Shown here in pieces: positions 32,485-41,041 of a DNA stretch of 45,382 nt. A model generated the notes under the pieces. It made no database searches and was not told the origin of the DNA. It worked only from the letters and a program-made list of their open reading frames with translations. Made by a program: the position numbers and the translations under genes. This DNA comes from Gemella sp. GH3. GTDB lineage: Bacteria > Bacillota > Bacilli > Staphylococcales > Gemellaceae. The DNA is taken from the NCBI RefSeq assembly GCF_013415425.1, contig NZ_JACBYC010000102.1, positions 1-45,382 on the forward strand, in the 5' to 3' direction. The number at the start of each line of letters is the position of its first letter. The stretch's first letter is position 1.

Positions 32485-34842
32485 ATGTTACAAGTAAGTA
32501 TTTTATTACCTTTACTTGCAATTTTTATAGTACCTTTACTCAAAAAATATATTAAAAGCATACATTTAGGAGTATTCATTATATTAATTCCTTTTAGTTT
32601 GTTTTTATATTTTTTATCAACTATAAAGAGTATATACAATGGAAATAATCTAACTAGTGTATTGTCATTCGCTCCTAATGTAGGACTAGACATAAATCTT
32701 ACATTAGATGGTCTGTCATTGTTATTCGCATTACTTATAACAGGTATAGGTACTCTAGTAATACTTTATTCTACATACTATATGCAAAAGGATGATCCTA
32801 AGCTACATAAATTCTATATATTCTTAATGATTTTTATGTCAGCGATGTTAGGAGTAGTTCTATCCGACAACTTACTTAGTATGTATATGTTTTGGGAATT
32901 TACTTCTGTATCTTCATTCTTACTTATCAGTTATTGGCATGAAAACGATGCTTCAAGAAAAGGAGCATTAAAATCATTAATAATAACTGTATTTGGTGGA
33001 GTTTTAATGTTACTAGGAATTTTTGTTCTTTATAACATTACTGGAAGTTTTAATATTTCTGAAATAATTACTTATAGCCAAAATAATAGTTTTAATAATA
33101 ACAATATATATATAGCTATGGCTATGATTATTATGGGGGCATTTACTAAATCTGCTCAATTCCCATTCCATATATGGTTACCTGATGCTATGGCTGCACC
33201 TACTCCTATTAGTAGTTACCTACACTCAGCAACGATGGTTAAAGCCGGTATCTATTTACTTCTTAGAATAGGAATTGTCTTTTCATTTAGCAATGTATTT
33301 GGAAATATTTTAATTACTTTTGGTGCAATAACGATGCTTATAGGATCTGTTAATGCAATATTCTTAAAAGATTTAAAAGCAATATTAGCATACTCTACAA
33401 TAAGTCAACTTGGTATGATGACTTTAATGATTGGTATTGGTAATCTTGGACTAGCAAACAATAATAACTCTATTTATACTTTCGCATTTTATGCAGTTTG
33501 TTTCCATATTTTAAATCATGCTGCATTTAAAGCTAGTCTATTTATGGTAACAGGTATAATAGATCACACTCTACATTCTCGTGACGTATCAATGATACGA
33601 GGTATGCGTGTATTCTTACCTATAAACTTTGTAATTAGTATTCTGGCAGGAATGTCAATGGCTGGAGTTCCACCATTTAGTGGCTTCTATTCAAAAGAAT
33701 ACTTCTTAACTGTACTTTATAGCTTAACTAACACTAGTTCTCTTTATTTAATAGTGATTTTTATAGCTATAATTGCAGCAATAGGAACTTTTGTTTATTC
33801 AATGATTTTGATATTCAAACCTTTTATGGGAACATTTGATAACAAAGTTCTAGGTAATCACAAGTTCCATAAACCTAGCATAGGGATAGCTATATCACCT
33901 GCCATTCTTGCTATTTTTACTATAGCTAATAATTTTTATAAAAATTACTTAGTTATCCCTGCTCAAGAAGCAGCTGTTAAATCAAAAAATTATACTACAC
34001 AGATTACTCACGATAGTATACTGTCTACAGAATTGATAACAACAATAATTGTTATTATTATAGGTACAATTATCTACATAACTTTTTCTAGTAAAAATAC
34101 AGTTTACAACTACAGTGCTGTTATCGTATCAATTCAAAAACTTTACGATAAATCTGCTTTAGCACTACATAAATTATGTGGTGATTTACACGATTTATTT
34201 ATAACTAATAGAATAAGACGTAATATGAGTTATATATTTATAACTTTATCAGCAACAATTATTGGTGGATATTTTGCTTTAGGCTCACCTAAACTAATAG
34301 GTAACTTCTCTAAAGTTCACATTATAAATATAGTTCTTGCACTAGGAATTACATTATGTTGTTTTGCGTTAGCTAGAATTACTAATAGATTAGTCTTAAT
34401 TATGACTTCATCTGGTATAGGTTTTATGATGACTGCTTTATATGTTACTTTTAGAGCACCAGACCTTGCTATGACACAATTTGTTATAGAATCTATTTCA
34501 ACAATTATCTTCTTAGTAGCATTTATCATACTTACTAACAAGACAAAACACGTGGAAAAATCTAAATTTAAATTAACTAATGCAATAATTGCAGCAATAA
34601 CTGGTTTAAGCTTTACAATAGTAGGATTAGTTGCTTACGCACAAAAAAATCCATCACAAATTAGCCAATTTTATTTTAATAATGTAAAACCTTCTGGTGG
34701 AGGAAACATAGTTAATGTTATAATAGTAGATTTCCGTGGATTCGATACATTGTTTGAAATAACTGTTATGTGTATGGTAGCATTAATAATTTACTCTATG
34801 TTTAAAATTATAAAAAAAGGAGGAAATAAAAATGAAAACTAA
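32485..34842 (+). CDS. mnhA: Na+/H+ antiporter subunit A
   Basis: This 785-residue membrane protein is the largest subunit of the Mrp/Mnh multi-subunit cation antiporter and is related to NADH dehydrogenase subunit NuoL. About 20 membrane helices are expected. The antiporter core carries MFWEFTSVSSFLLISY near residue 135 and the Lys-rich KSAQFPFHIWLPDAMAAPTP near 220. The C-terminal part (about 620-785) is the MrpB-like/MbhE extension, with FRAPDLAMTQFVIE and VNVIIVDFRGFDT. The ATG follows GAGGGG. It overlaps mnhB by 11 bases. The complex expels Na+ in exchange for H+ and supports pH and salt tolerance. Confidence 0.95.
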   Translation: MLQVSILLPLLAIFIVPLLKKYIKSIHLGVFIILIPFSLFLYFLSTIKSIYNGNNLTSVLSFAPNVGLDINLTLDGLSLLFALLITGIGTLVILYSTYYMQKDDPKLHKFYIFLMIFMSAMLGVVLSDNLLSMYMFWEFTSVSSFLLISYWHENDASRKGALKSLIITVFGGVLMLLGIFVLYNITGSFNISEIITYSQNNSFNNNNIYIAMAMIIMGAFTKSAQFPFHIWLPDAMAAPTPISSYLHSATMVKAGIYLLLRIGIVFSFSNVFGNILITFGAITMLIGSVNAIFLKDLKAILAYSTISQLGMMTLMIGIGNLGLANNNNSIYTFAFYAVCFHILNHAAFKASLFMVTGIIDHTLHSRDVSMIRGMRVFLPINFVISILAGMSMAGVPPFSGFYSKEYFLTVLYSLTNTSSLYLIVIFIAIIAAIGTFVYSMILIFKPFMGTFDNKVLGNHKFHKPSIGIAISPAILAIFTIANNFYKNYLVIPAQEAAVKSKNYTTQITHDSILSTELITTIIVIIIGTIIYITFSSKNTVYNYSAVIVSIQKLYDKSALALHKLCGDLHDLFITNRIRRNMSYIFITLSATIIGGYFALGSPKLIGNFSKVHIINIVLALGITLCCFALARITNRLVLIMTSSGIGFMMTALYVTFRAPDLAMTQFVIESISTIIFLVAFIILTNKTKHVEKSKFKLTNAIIAAITGLSFTIVGLVAYAQKNPSQISQFYFNNVKPSGGGNIVNVIIVDFRGFDTLFEITVMCMVALIIYSMFKIIKKGGNKNEN

Positions 34843-35257
34843 TGATTTAATATTAAAAACACTTTCATCTACTGCATCAATAGTAATATTTTTATTATCT
34901 CTTTATTTATATTTTACAGGACATTTTTATCCTGGTGGGGGATTTGTAGGTGGTCTACTTTGCACAATGGCTATATCTTTAGCTATGTTCACTTATGGTA
35001 TTGATAAAGTTAATAAAGTAATACCTATAAATTATATTTATGTGACTGCAGCAGGTCTATTATTTTCTGTAGGAACTGCTTTTAGTGGTATGATTGTAGG
35101 AAAAAATTTCTTCAAACATCACTTTACTCACGCACATCTTCCTCTAATAGGAGATGTTGAATTACATACAGCTGCTATTTTCGATCTTGGGGTTTATTTA
35201 GTTGTTGTTGGAGTGCTAATGTCAGTTATTTTAGCTTTCGGAAAGGATGGGAAATAA
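34832..35257 (+). CDS. mnhB: Na+/H+ antiporter subunit B
   Basis: This 141-residue membrane protein has four helices. The family motif FTGHFYPGGGFVGGL lies at residues 28-42 and the last helix follows LHTAAIFDLGVYLVVVG. It is needed for complex assembly with subunit A. It begins with AAGGAGG within the end of mnhA and shares one base with mnhC (TAATG), so the reading frames are coupled. Length matches S. aureus MnhB. Confidence 0.94.
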   Translation: MKTNDLILKTLSSTASIVIFLLSLYLYFTGHFYPGGGFVGGLLCTMAISLAMFTYGIDKVNKVIPINYIYVTAAGLLFSVGTAFSGMIVGKNFFKHHFTHAHLPLIGDVELHTAAIFDLGVYLVVVGVLMSVILAFGKDGK

Positions 35258-35619
35258 TGGAATTTTATATGATTATACTTTGCGGTATTTTAGTAGGATT
35301 TGGTGTTTACCTTATGCTTTCTAAAAGTACAATGCGTATTATTATCGGTGTCGGTCTTTTCGGTCACGCCGCAAACCTAGTAATACTTATTGCGGGAGGA
35401 TTATATGACGGAGATATTCCAATTATATCTGAAAGAGGGACTGACTATATAGATCCTGTTCCTGCCGCATTAATTCTTACAGCAATAGTTATTGGCTTCG
35501 CTGTTACATGCTTATTAATATCTATTTATATAGCTAACTACAAATTAAAAGGTAGTGATGATATAACTATCTTAGAGGATGTAGAAAATATGAATAAGGA
35601 GGTAAATACTAATGAGTAG
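35257..35619 (+). CDS. mnhC: Na+/H+ antiporter subunit C (NuoK-like)
   Basis: This 120-residue protein has three membrane helices and is homologous to NuoK. Typical features are GVYLMLSKSTMRIIIGVGLFGHAANL (shown in part: SKSTMRIIIGVGLFGHAAN) and DPVPAALILTAIVIGFA near residue 67. It interacts with subunit D. The start overlaps the mnhB stop by one base and the end overlaps mnhD by 8 bases. Confidence 0.94.
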   Translation: MEFYMIILCGILVGFGVYLMLSKSTMRIIIGVGLFGHAANLVILIAGGLYDGDIPIISERGTDYIDPVPAALILTAIVIGFAVTCLLISIYIANYKLKGSDDITILEDVENMNKEVNTNE

Positions 35620-37090
35620 TAATTTAATAGTTTTACCTATAGCCATTCCATTGCTATTTGCAGCTATAACTATATTTTTTAAAAACAAAATATCTATACA
35701 AAGAAAAATTACTTTTCTTGCTAGTTTTTTAGTAATTATTTCTGCATTATACAATGTTTTCTTAGTTAAAGAACACAAATTATTATTTTTAGAAATGGGA
35801 AATTGGATTAGCCCTTTTGGAATAACTCTTGCCTTAGATGGTATTAACAGTATTTTAGTCTTAACTTCTTCTATAGTATTTTTAGCTACATTGCTGTATT
35901 CTTTTAAAACTATTGATAAAAAAAGAGAACTAAGCTTCTTCTATCCAGGATTTTTATTAATTATGGTAGGTATCAATGGAGCTTTTATTACAGGGGATAT
36001 ATTTAACTTATTTGTGTTTTACGAAATTTTACTTATGTCTTCTTACTTATTACTATTAGTAGGTATAAGCAAAGAACAAATTAAATCTTCTATAAGTTAC
36101 GTTCTTATGAACGTTTTTGCAGGAAGTTTGTTTGTTATAAGTGTTGGTTATTTATATACCATTGTAGGTAGCTTGAATATGGCATACATTTCAAAAACGA
36201 TTATGTCACTAGAGAATAAAAATGCTCTTTATTTAATAGGAGCTGTAATGATTTTTGTATTTGCAATGAAAGGAGCATTATTCCCTTTATTTACATGGAT
36301 GAATAGAGCATATGCTGCTCCTCCAATAGCTATTTCTGTAATTTTTGCAGCATTACTTACTAAAGTCGGTCTATATTCTATAATTAGAACTTACAGCTTA
36401 TTCTACTTTGATTCTAAATTTATAAAATACTTACTGATTTACTTAGGAGTTATTTCTATAATTGCTGGATGTATAGGTGCAATTTACCAAAAGAATTTAA
36501 AACAAATAGTTATTTTTAATATTGTAATATCTTTAGGAATTATGGTAACAGGAACAGCAACATTAAATCTTAGTGGTATAAAAGGAACTATATTATACGC
36601 TATTAATGATATTTTATTAAAAGCTGTATTATTCCTTATTGTAGGATTAATTATTTACGCTTGTAATGTTCATAATATTAAAAAATGTGGATTAATAAAC
36701 AAATATCCTTTACTAGGGTGGACATTCTTCATTACTACACTTTGTTTAGCTGGAGTTCCTCCTTTTAGTGGCTTCTATGGGAAAGCTCTTATTATTCGTG
36801 GTTTAGTTGAAGATGATCAGATATTTGCTAGTATTGTAGTTACTTTATCAGGTTTAATTATATTCTATTCACTTATAAAAATATTTTTAAATATATTCTA
36901 TGATAATATCAATAAAGAATTAGAATATAAAACACTACCTAAATCATTACTATTTCCAGTTATTGCATTGCTTTTAGTTGCTATAATTTCTGGAATATCT
37001 AGTAATTACTTTGATATATTCTTAGATCAAAGTGCATCTACTATTCTAAATCCACAACAATATATAGACTTAATTTTAAAGAAAGGATAA
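35612..37090 (+). CDS. mnhD: Na+/H+ antiporter subunit D (NuoM/N-like)
   Basis: The protein is 492 residues with about 14 membrane helices and is homologous to NuoM/NuoN. The conserved helix-5 glutamate is in NLFVFYEILLMSSYLLL near residue 137, and the helix-7 lysine region reads FAMKGALFPLFTWMNRAYAAPP near 220. LAGVPPFSGFYGK near 385 is also shared with subunit A. It is thought to carry one proton path of the antiporter. AAGGAGG precedes the ATG. mnhE follows after 6 bases. Confidence 0.95.
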   Translation: MSSNLIVLPIAIPLLFAAITIFFKNKISIQRKITFLASFLVIISALYNVFLVKEHKLLFLEMGNWISPFGITLALDGINSILVLTSSIVFLATLLYSFKTIDKKRELSFFYPGFLLIMVGINGAFITGDIFNLFVFYEILLMSSYLLLLVGISKEQIKSSISYVLMNVFAGSLFVISVGYLYTIVGSLNMAYISKTIMSLENKNALYLIGAVMIFVFAMKGALFPLFTWMNRAYAAPPIAISVIFAALLTKVGLYSIIRTYSLFYFDSKFIKYLLIYLGVISIIAGCIGAIYQKNLKQIVIFNIVISLGIMVTGTATLNLSGIKGTILYAINDILLKAVLFLIVGLIIYACNVHNIKKCGLINKYPLLGWTFFITTLCLAGVPPFSGFYGKALIIRGLVEDDQIFASIVVTLSGLIIFYSLIKIFLNIFYDNINKELEYKTLPKSLLFPVIALLLVAIISGISSNYFDIFLDQSASTILNPQQYIDLILKKG

Positions 37091-37096
37091 TGTAAT

Positions 37097-37579
37097 ATGG
37101 CAATACAAATTTTAATAAATATCGTTATCGGTTTCTTATGGATGGTTCTATCTAATGGATATAATACTGAATATTTTGCTGTTGGATTTTTCTGGGGAGC
37201 TATTATTATAATAATCTTCAAAAAATTGTTACCAGGACAATTATACTTCTTATACATTTATAAATGGTTAAAATTGATACTTCTATTCCTAATAGAATTA
37301 ATAAAAGCTGATATTGCTGTATTAAAATTAATGTACAAACCTAAGTTAAATGTGAATCCTGCAATATTTGAATATCCGTTAGATGTAAAAAAAGATTGGC
37401 AAATTACTTTATTAGCCAATATGATAACTTTAACACCTGGAACAATTACGGTAAATGTAAGTCATGATAATTCTAAATTATTCATTCATAGACTAGATAC
37501 AGAAGATATAAATGGAGAGATAGAAGCTATAAAATCTAGTTTCGAAAAAGCTATATTGGAGGTTGAAAATAATGGATAA
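37097..37579 (+). CDS. mnhE: Na+/H+ antiporter subunit E
   Basis: This 160-residue protein has two or three N-terminal membrane segments and a soluble C-terminal domain. The family marks NMITLTPGTITVNVS (about 112-126) and the closing HRLDTED stretch are present. It helps assemble the complex. The end overlaps mnhF by 8 bases, and the mnhF ribosome site GGAGG lies inside it. Confidence 0.93.
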   Translation: MAIQILINIVIGFLWMVLSNGYNTEYFAVGFFWGAIIIIIFKKLLPGQLYFLYIYKWLKLILLFLIELIKADIAVLKLMYKPKLNVNPAIFEYPLDVKKDWQITLLANMITLTPGTITVNVSHDNSKLFIHRLDTEDINGEIEAIKSSFEKAILEVENNG

Positions 37580-37865
37580 AATTTTAAACATAACAATATT
37601 AGCAGGTATATTTGCCAGTGCCTTAATGATAGTATTTCTACTATACTATATGGTAACTAGAAAAAGCATTTACGATAAATTAATTGCTAGTGATTTGATT
37701 GCAATGCCATTAATATCTGCTATTGTGCTTATTAGTATGTACTATAAAACATCATCATACGTATCACTTATATTAATTATCTCTGCAATATGTTTTATAG
37801 GTACTGTAGTTACAACTAGATTCTTAGCAAGAAAGGAGGTCTTTACTAATGACGACGATAGATAA
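37572..37865 (+). CDS. mnhF: Na+/H+ antiporter subunit F
   Basis: This 97-residue protein has three membrane helices, with the family pattern KSIYDKLIASDLIAMPLIS after the first helix. I start it at the ATG at 37572, 9 bases after GGAGG, not at the TTG at 37563, which lies too close to that site. It overlaps the end of mnhE by 8 bases and the start of mnhG by 17 bases. Confidence 0.9.
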   Translation: MDKILNITILAGIFASALMIVFLLYYMVTRKSIYDKLIASDLIAMPLISAIVLISMYYKTSSYVSLILIISAICFIGTVVTTRFLARKEVFTNDDDR

Positions 37866-38220
37866 TACTATCAATATTGCTATAATTGTTCTAATAATAA
37901 TTGCTATAATAGCTATGTTTAGTACAATATTAGGTTTTATAAGACTTCCAGATGAACTTACAAAAATCCATGCGGCTGGTGTTACCGGATCATTTGCTGT
38001 AGAATTAATATTGATCGCAGGATTCATATATTTTTATAAACATATGAACAGTTTGGAATTCAAATTAATTTTATCTATAGTATTTCTATTTCTAGTATCA
38101 CCTATAACAGCTCATATGATTGCATTAAGTTCAATAGTTAGAAAAAAATCTGCTTTTTTCAAACGTGAAAATCAAATTGAACCTGTTCTAGAGGATATAG
38201 AAAAATTTAATAATAAATAA
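37849..38220 (+). CDS. mnhG: Na+/H+ antiporter subunit G
   Basis: This 123-residue protein has three membrane helices and the PhaG/MnhG pattern LGFIRLPDELTKIHAAGVTGS near residues 27-47 (LPDELTKIHAAG). It is the last subunit of the antiporter. AAGGAGG lies 9 bases before the ATG inside mnhF. The operon ends at a terminator 7 bases later. Confidence 0.93.
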   Translation: MTTIDNTINIAIIVLIIIAIIAMFSTILGFIRLPDELTKIHAAGVTGSFAVELILIAGFIYFYKHMNSLEFKLILSIVFLFLVSPITAHMIALSSIVRKKSAFFKRENQIEPVLEDIEKFNNK

Positions 38221-38225
38221 TATAA

Positions 38226-38262
38226 GACTGGAACTACATCTAGTGAGTTCCAGTTTTATATT
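38226..38262 (+). terminator. mnh operon terminator
   Basis: ACTGGAACT (38227-38235) pairs with AGTTCCAGT (38246-38254) and is followed by TTTTATATTT. Confidence 0.8.
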
Positions 38263-38290
38263 TGTAATAAATACAGTAGTAATATTAACC

Positions 38291-38319
38291 TTGACTTATA
38301 TTAAGTATTATAGTAATAT
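38291..38319 (+). promoter_or_regulatory. glmM promoter
   Basis: TTGACT (38291-38296) and TAATAT (38314-38319) are 17 bases apart, 45 bases upstream of the start codon. Confidence 0.6.
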
Positions 38320-38363
38320 CAAGCTAGATTAATTTATTGAAAAGATATTAAGGAGAAATTCAA

Positions 38364-39704
38364 ATGAGAAAATATTTTGGAACAGATGGTATAAGAGGTA
38401 TTGCTGGTGAAACTCTTACTGCTGAACTAAGCTTTAAGGTAGGTCGTGCATTAGGTAAACTTCTTAAATCAAAAAAAGAAGATCCAAAAGTTTTAATAGG
38501 TAGAGATACTCGTATTTCTTGTGATATGATTGAAAATTCTATAGTATCTGGATTAACAAGTGTTGGAGTAAATGTTATGTTAGCAGGCGTAATTCCTACT
38601 CCAGCTATAGCTTATTTAACAAATACACTAGAAACAGAAAGTGGAATTATGATTTCAGCATCTCATAATCCATATCAAGATAACGGAATAAAAATTTTTG
38701 GAGCAGATGGCTTCAAACTGACTGATGAAGAAGAAATAGTAATAGAAAATTATATTGATGAAGATAATATAGAGAATGCTACTTACGATAATATAGGACG
38801 TATTCACGATGCTTATGAACTTACTCAAAAATATATTCAACATATTAAATCTACCATTAATAATAATTTTGAAGGCCTAAAAATCATTTTAGACTGTGCT
38901 AATGGAGCAACTACAAATGTAGCACCATTTATCTTTGGAGATTTAGATGCAGATATAGAAACTATAGGATGTCAGCCTAACGGAGTAAATATTAATGACA
39001 ACGTTGGCTCTACAAAGCTAGATACTATTATAAACTACATTAAAGAACACGAAGTAGATTTTGGATTAGCATTTGATGGTGATGGAGATAGGTTGCTTGC
39101 CGTTGATAATGAAGGAAATATTGTTGATGGTGATAAAATAATGTTTATTCTTGCTCAGCACTTAAAAGAACAAAATAAACTAAAAGATAATATGATAGTA
39201 TCTACAGTTATGAGTAATATAGGCTTTTATCGTTCAGTTGAAGAAAATGATATGCAATCTATAAAGACATCAGTTGGAGACAGATATGTAGTTGAAGAAA
39301 TGCGAAAAAATAACTACTCTATTGGTGGAGAACAATCTGGTCATATAATATTAATGGATAATGCAACTACTGGAGATGGTATTCTTGCTGCGGTTCAACT
39401 TGCTTCTATAATTAAAGAAAAAAATACAACATTAAAAAAACTTGCAGATCAAGTAACTATATATCCACAAAAACTAATTAATATTAATGTCCTTGATAAA
39501 AAAATAGCTCTAGAAGATGAAGAAGTTCTTGCAGAATGTAAAAAAGTAGAAAATGAACTATCTAATAATGGTAGAATATTACTGCGTGCTTCAGGAACAG
39601 AAAATTTAATACGAGTTATGGTTGAAGCTTCAAGTGATGAACTAACAGAAAAATATTGTGAACAAGTCGCAAAAATAGTAAGAGACAAATATTCAGTAAA
39701 ATAA
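38364..39704 (+). CDS. glmM: Phosphoglucosamine mutase
   Basis: This 446-residue enzyme turns glucosamine-6-phosphate into glucosamine-1-phosphate for UDP-GlcNAc and peptidoglycan. It has the start FGTDGIRGIAGE, the phosphoserine loop ISASHNPYQDNGIK with Ser100, the Mg site DGDGDRLLAVD, the sugar loop GGEQSGHIIL and the phosphate site RASGTENLIRVMVE. Length and motifs are standard. It starts after AAGGAG. The usual cdaA-ybbR (cdaR) neighbours of Bacillales glmM are missing, so glmM stands apart here. Confidence 0.95.
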   Translation: MRKYFGTDGIRGIAGETLTAELSFKVGRALGKLLKSKKEDPKVLIGRDTRISCDMIENSIVSGLTSVGVNVMLAGVIPTPAIAYLTNTLETESGIMISASHNPYQDNGIKIFGADGFKLTDEEEIVIENYIDEDNIENATYDNIGRIHDAYELTQKYIQHIKSTINNNFEGLKIILDCANGATTNVAPFIFGDLDADIETIGCQPNGVNINDNVGSTKLDTIINYIKEHEVDFGLAFDGDGDRLLAVDNEGNIVDGDKIMFILAQHLKEQNKLKDNMIVSTVMSNIGFYRSVEENDMQSIKTSVGDRYVVEEMRKNNYSIGGEQSGHIILMDNATTGDGILAAVQLASIIKEKNTTLKKLADQVTIYPQKLININVLDKKIALEDEEVLAECKKVENELSNNGRILLRASGTENLIRVMVEASSDELTEKYCEQVAKIVRDKYSVK

Positions 39705-39709
39705 AAAAT

Positions 39710-39770
39710 TAGGGTTATTAATTAAAAAGTTTATTACAATTTATAGATAAGCTATTTAATAATAACCCTA
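39710..39770 (+). other. Long-range hairpin between glmM and the methyltransferase gene
   Basis: TAGGGTTATTA (39710-39720) pairs perfectly with TAATAACCCTA (39760-39770); the stem can extend inward past a bulged A, and an inner helix (AGTTTAT/ATAAGCT) closes the loop. No T run follows, so it is not a normal terminator. It could be a structured leader or a weak attenuator. Confidence 0.45.
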
Positions 39771-39800
39771 TTCCAATATCAATACAAGGAGATAATATAA

Positions 39801-40964
39801 ATGTTTGAAAATATAATAAGTGATATTTGGATTGATATAGAAAATAAAAAATTAATAAAATTTACCGCATCAAATTTCCGAAATAAAAGTGAAGAACTAG
39901 AAAAAATTATTGCTAAATTAGTTATTATAAAAAAACAGACAAATTTACAGTTAGAATATCGCTATAAAAGAATTATAAAGCATATTAATATTCCTATACA
40001 CTCTAAAGAAAATATTATTAATGAACTAAAAAATATATTTTTAAGCTTTAGAGATATAAATATACAAACAGAAAAAGAAAATATAGATATAAAAATTTCA
40101 AAAAAATATAAAATTACTGTAAATAGAAAAATACAAAATAAAAAAAATATTGTACAAAATCAAAATAAGAAAAAAAATTATTTATTAGATGAAAATATGA
40201 AATATGATTTTCTAATAGCGTTAGGTATTCAAACAAAAGAAGGAAAAATAAAAAAAGACAAGTTTTATAAATTTAGACAAATAAATAAATATTTAGAATA
40301 TATCTCTTATTGTATAAAAGAAATATCAACAGATAAAGCTATCAAAATACTAGATTTCGGTAGCGGAAAAAGTTATCTAACATTCTCTGTATATTATTAT
40401 TTGACAGAAATATTAAATAAAGATGCTAATATTATTGGTATTGATTTAAAAAAAGAAGTAATTGATAATTGTAACAAAATCGCTAAGAAATTAAATTTTA
40501 ATAAATTAAACTTTATTTATGGAGATGTAGCAAATTTTTCTACAGATGATAAAATAGATATGGTTATAAGTTTGCATGCTTGCGATACAGCTACTGATAT
40601 AGCTATTTTAAAATCTATATCTTGGAAAACAAAAGTAATATTAGCTGTCCCTTGTTGTCAAAAAGAATTGAATTCTCAACTTAATGAAAATTATATTTCT
40701 ATAATGTTAAAACACGGAATTATAAAAGAAAAATTTGCTAGTTTACTTACAGATTCAATAAGAAGTGAAATTCTTAATTCATTTGGATATAAATCAAATA
40801 TTATGGAATTTATTTCCGAAGAAAATACTCCGAAAAACCTTTTAATCAGGGCTATAAAAAAAGACAACAAAATTAATAAACAAAAAATAAATGAAATTAA
40901 AACATATCTAGATACATTACAAATAAAGATGATGTTGGTAGATGAGGCTATAAAATTAACGTAA
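39801..40964 (+). CDS. SAM-dependent methyltransferase (RRNAD1/Methyltransf_32-like)
   Basis: The protein is 387 residues. Residues about 1-135 form a Lys/Ile/Asn-rich N-terminal domain. Residues about 150-370 form a class I methyltransferase: the SAM loop ILDFGSGKSYLTF near 188, the acidic end of strand 2 in IIGIDLKKEV, GDVANF, then SLHACDTATDIAI near 252 and AVPCCQKEL near 275. The HACD and PCC motifs are typical of a family found from bacteria to eukaryotic METTL25/RRNAD1; target unknown, RNA is a guess. The gene is richer in AAA, AAT and ATA codons than its neighbours. It follows glmM and a structured gap, and has an AAGGAG site before the ATG. Confidence 0.78.
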   Translation: MFENIISDIWIDIENKKLIKFTASNFRNKSEELEKIIAKLVIIKKQTNLQLEYRYKRIIKHINIPIHSKENIINELKNIFLSFRDINIQTEKENIDIKISKKYKITVNRKIQNKKNIVQNQNKKKNYLLDENMKYDFLIALGIQTKEGKIKKDKFYKFRQINKYLEYISYCIKEISTDKAIKILDFGSGKSYLTFSVYYYLTEILNKDANIIGIDLKKEVIDNCNKIAKKLNFNKLNFIYGDVANFSTDDKIDMVISLHACDTATDIAILKSISWKTKVILAVPCCQKELNSQLNENYISIMLKHGIIKEKFASLLTDSIRSEILNSFGYKSNIMEFISEENTPKNLLIRAIKKDNKINKQKINEIKTYLDTLQIKMMLVDEAIKLT

Positions 40965-40981
40965 TGCTTACAATGAAATAT

Positions 40982-41020
40982 AAAAAAAGTGAACTATAGA
41001 AAATTATAGTTCACTTTTTT
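40982..41020 (+). terminator. Bidirectional terminator between the methyltransferase and pbuG
   Basis: A 16- to 17-bp stem (AAAAAAGTGAACTATA/TATAGTTCACTTTTTT) serves convergent genes on both strands. Confidence 0.9.
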
Positions 41021-41041
41021 ATAAATACTAAATTTAATAAT

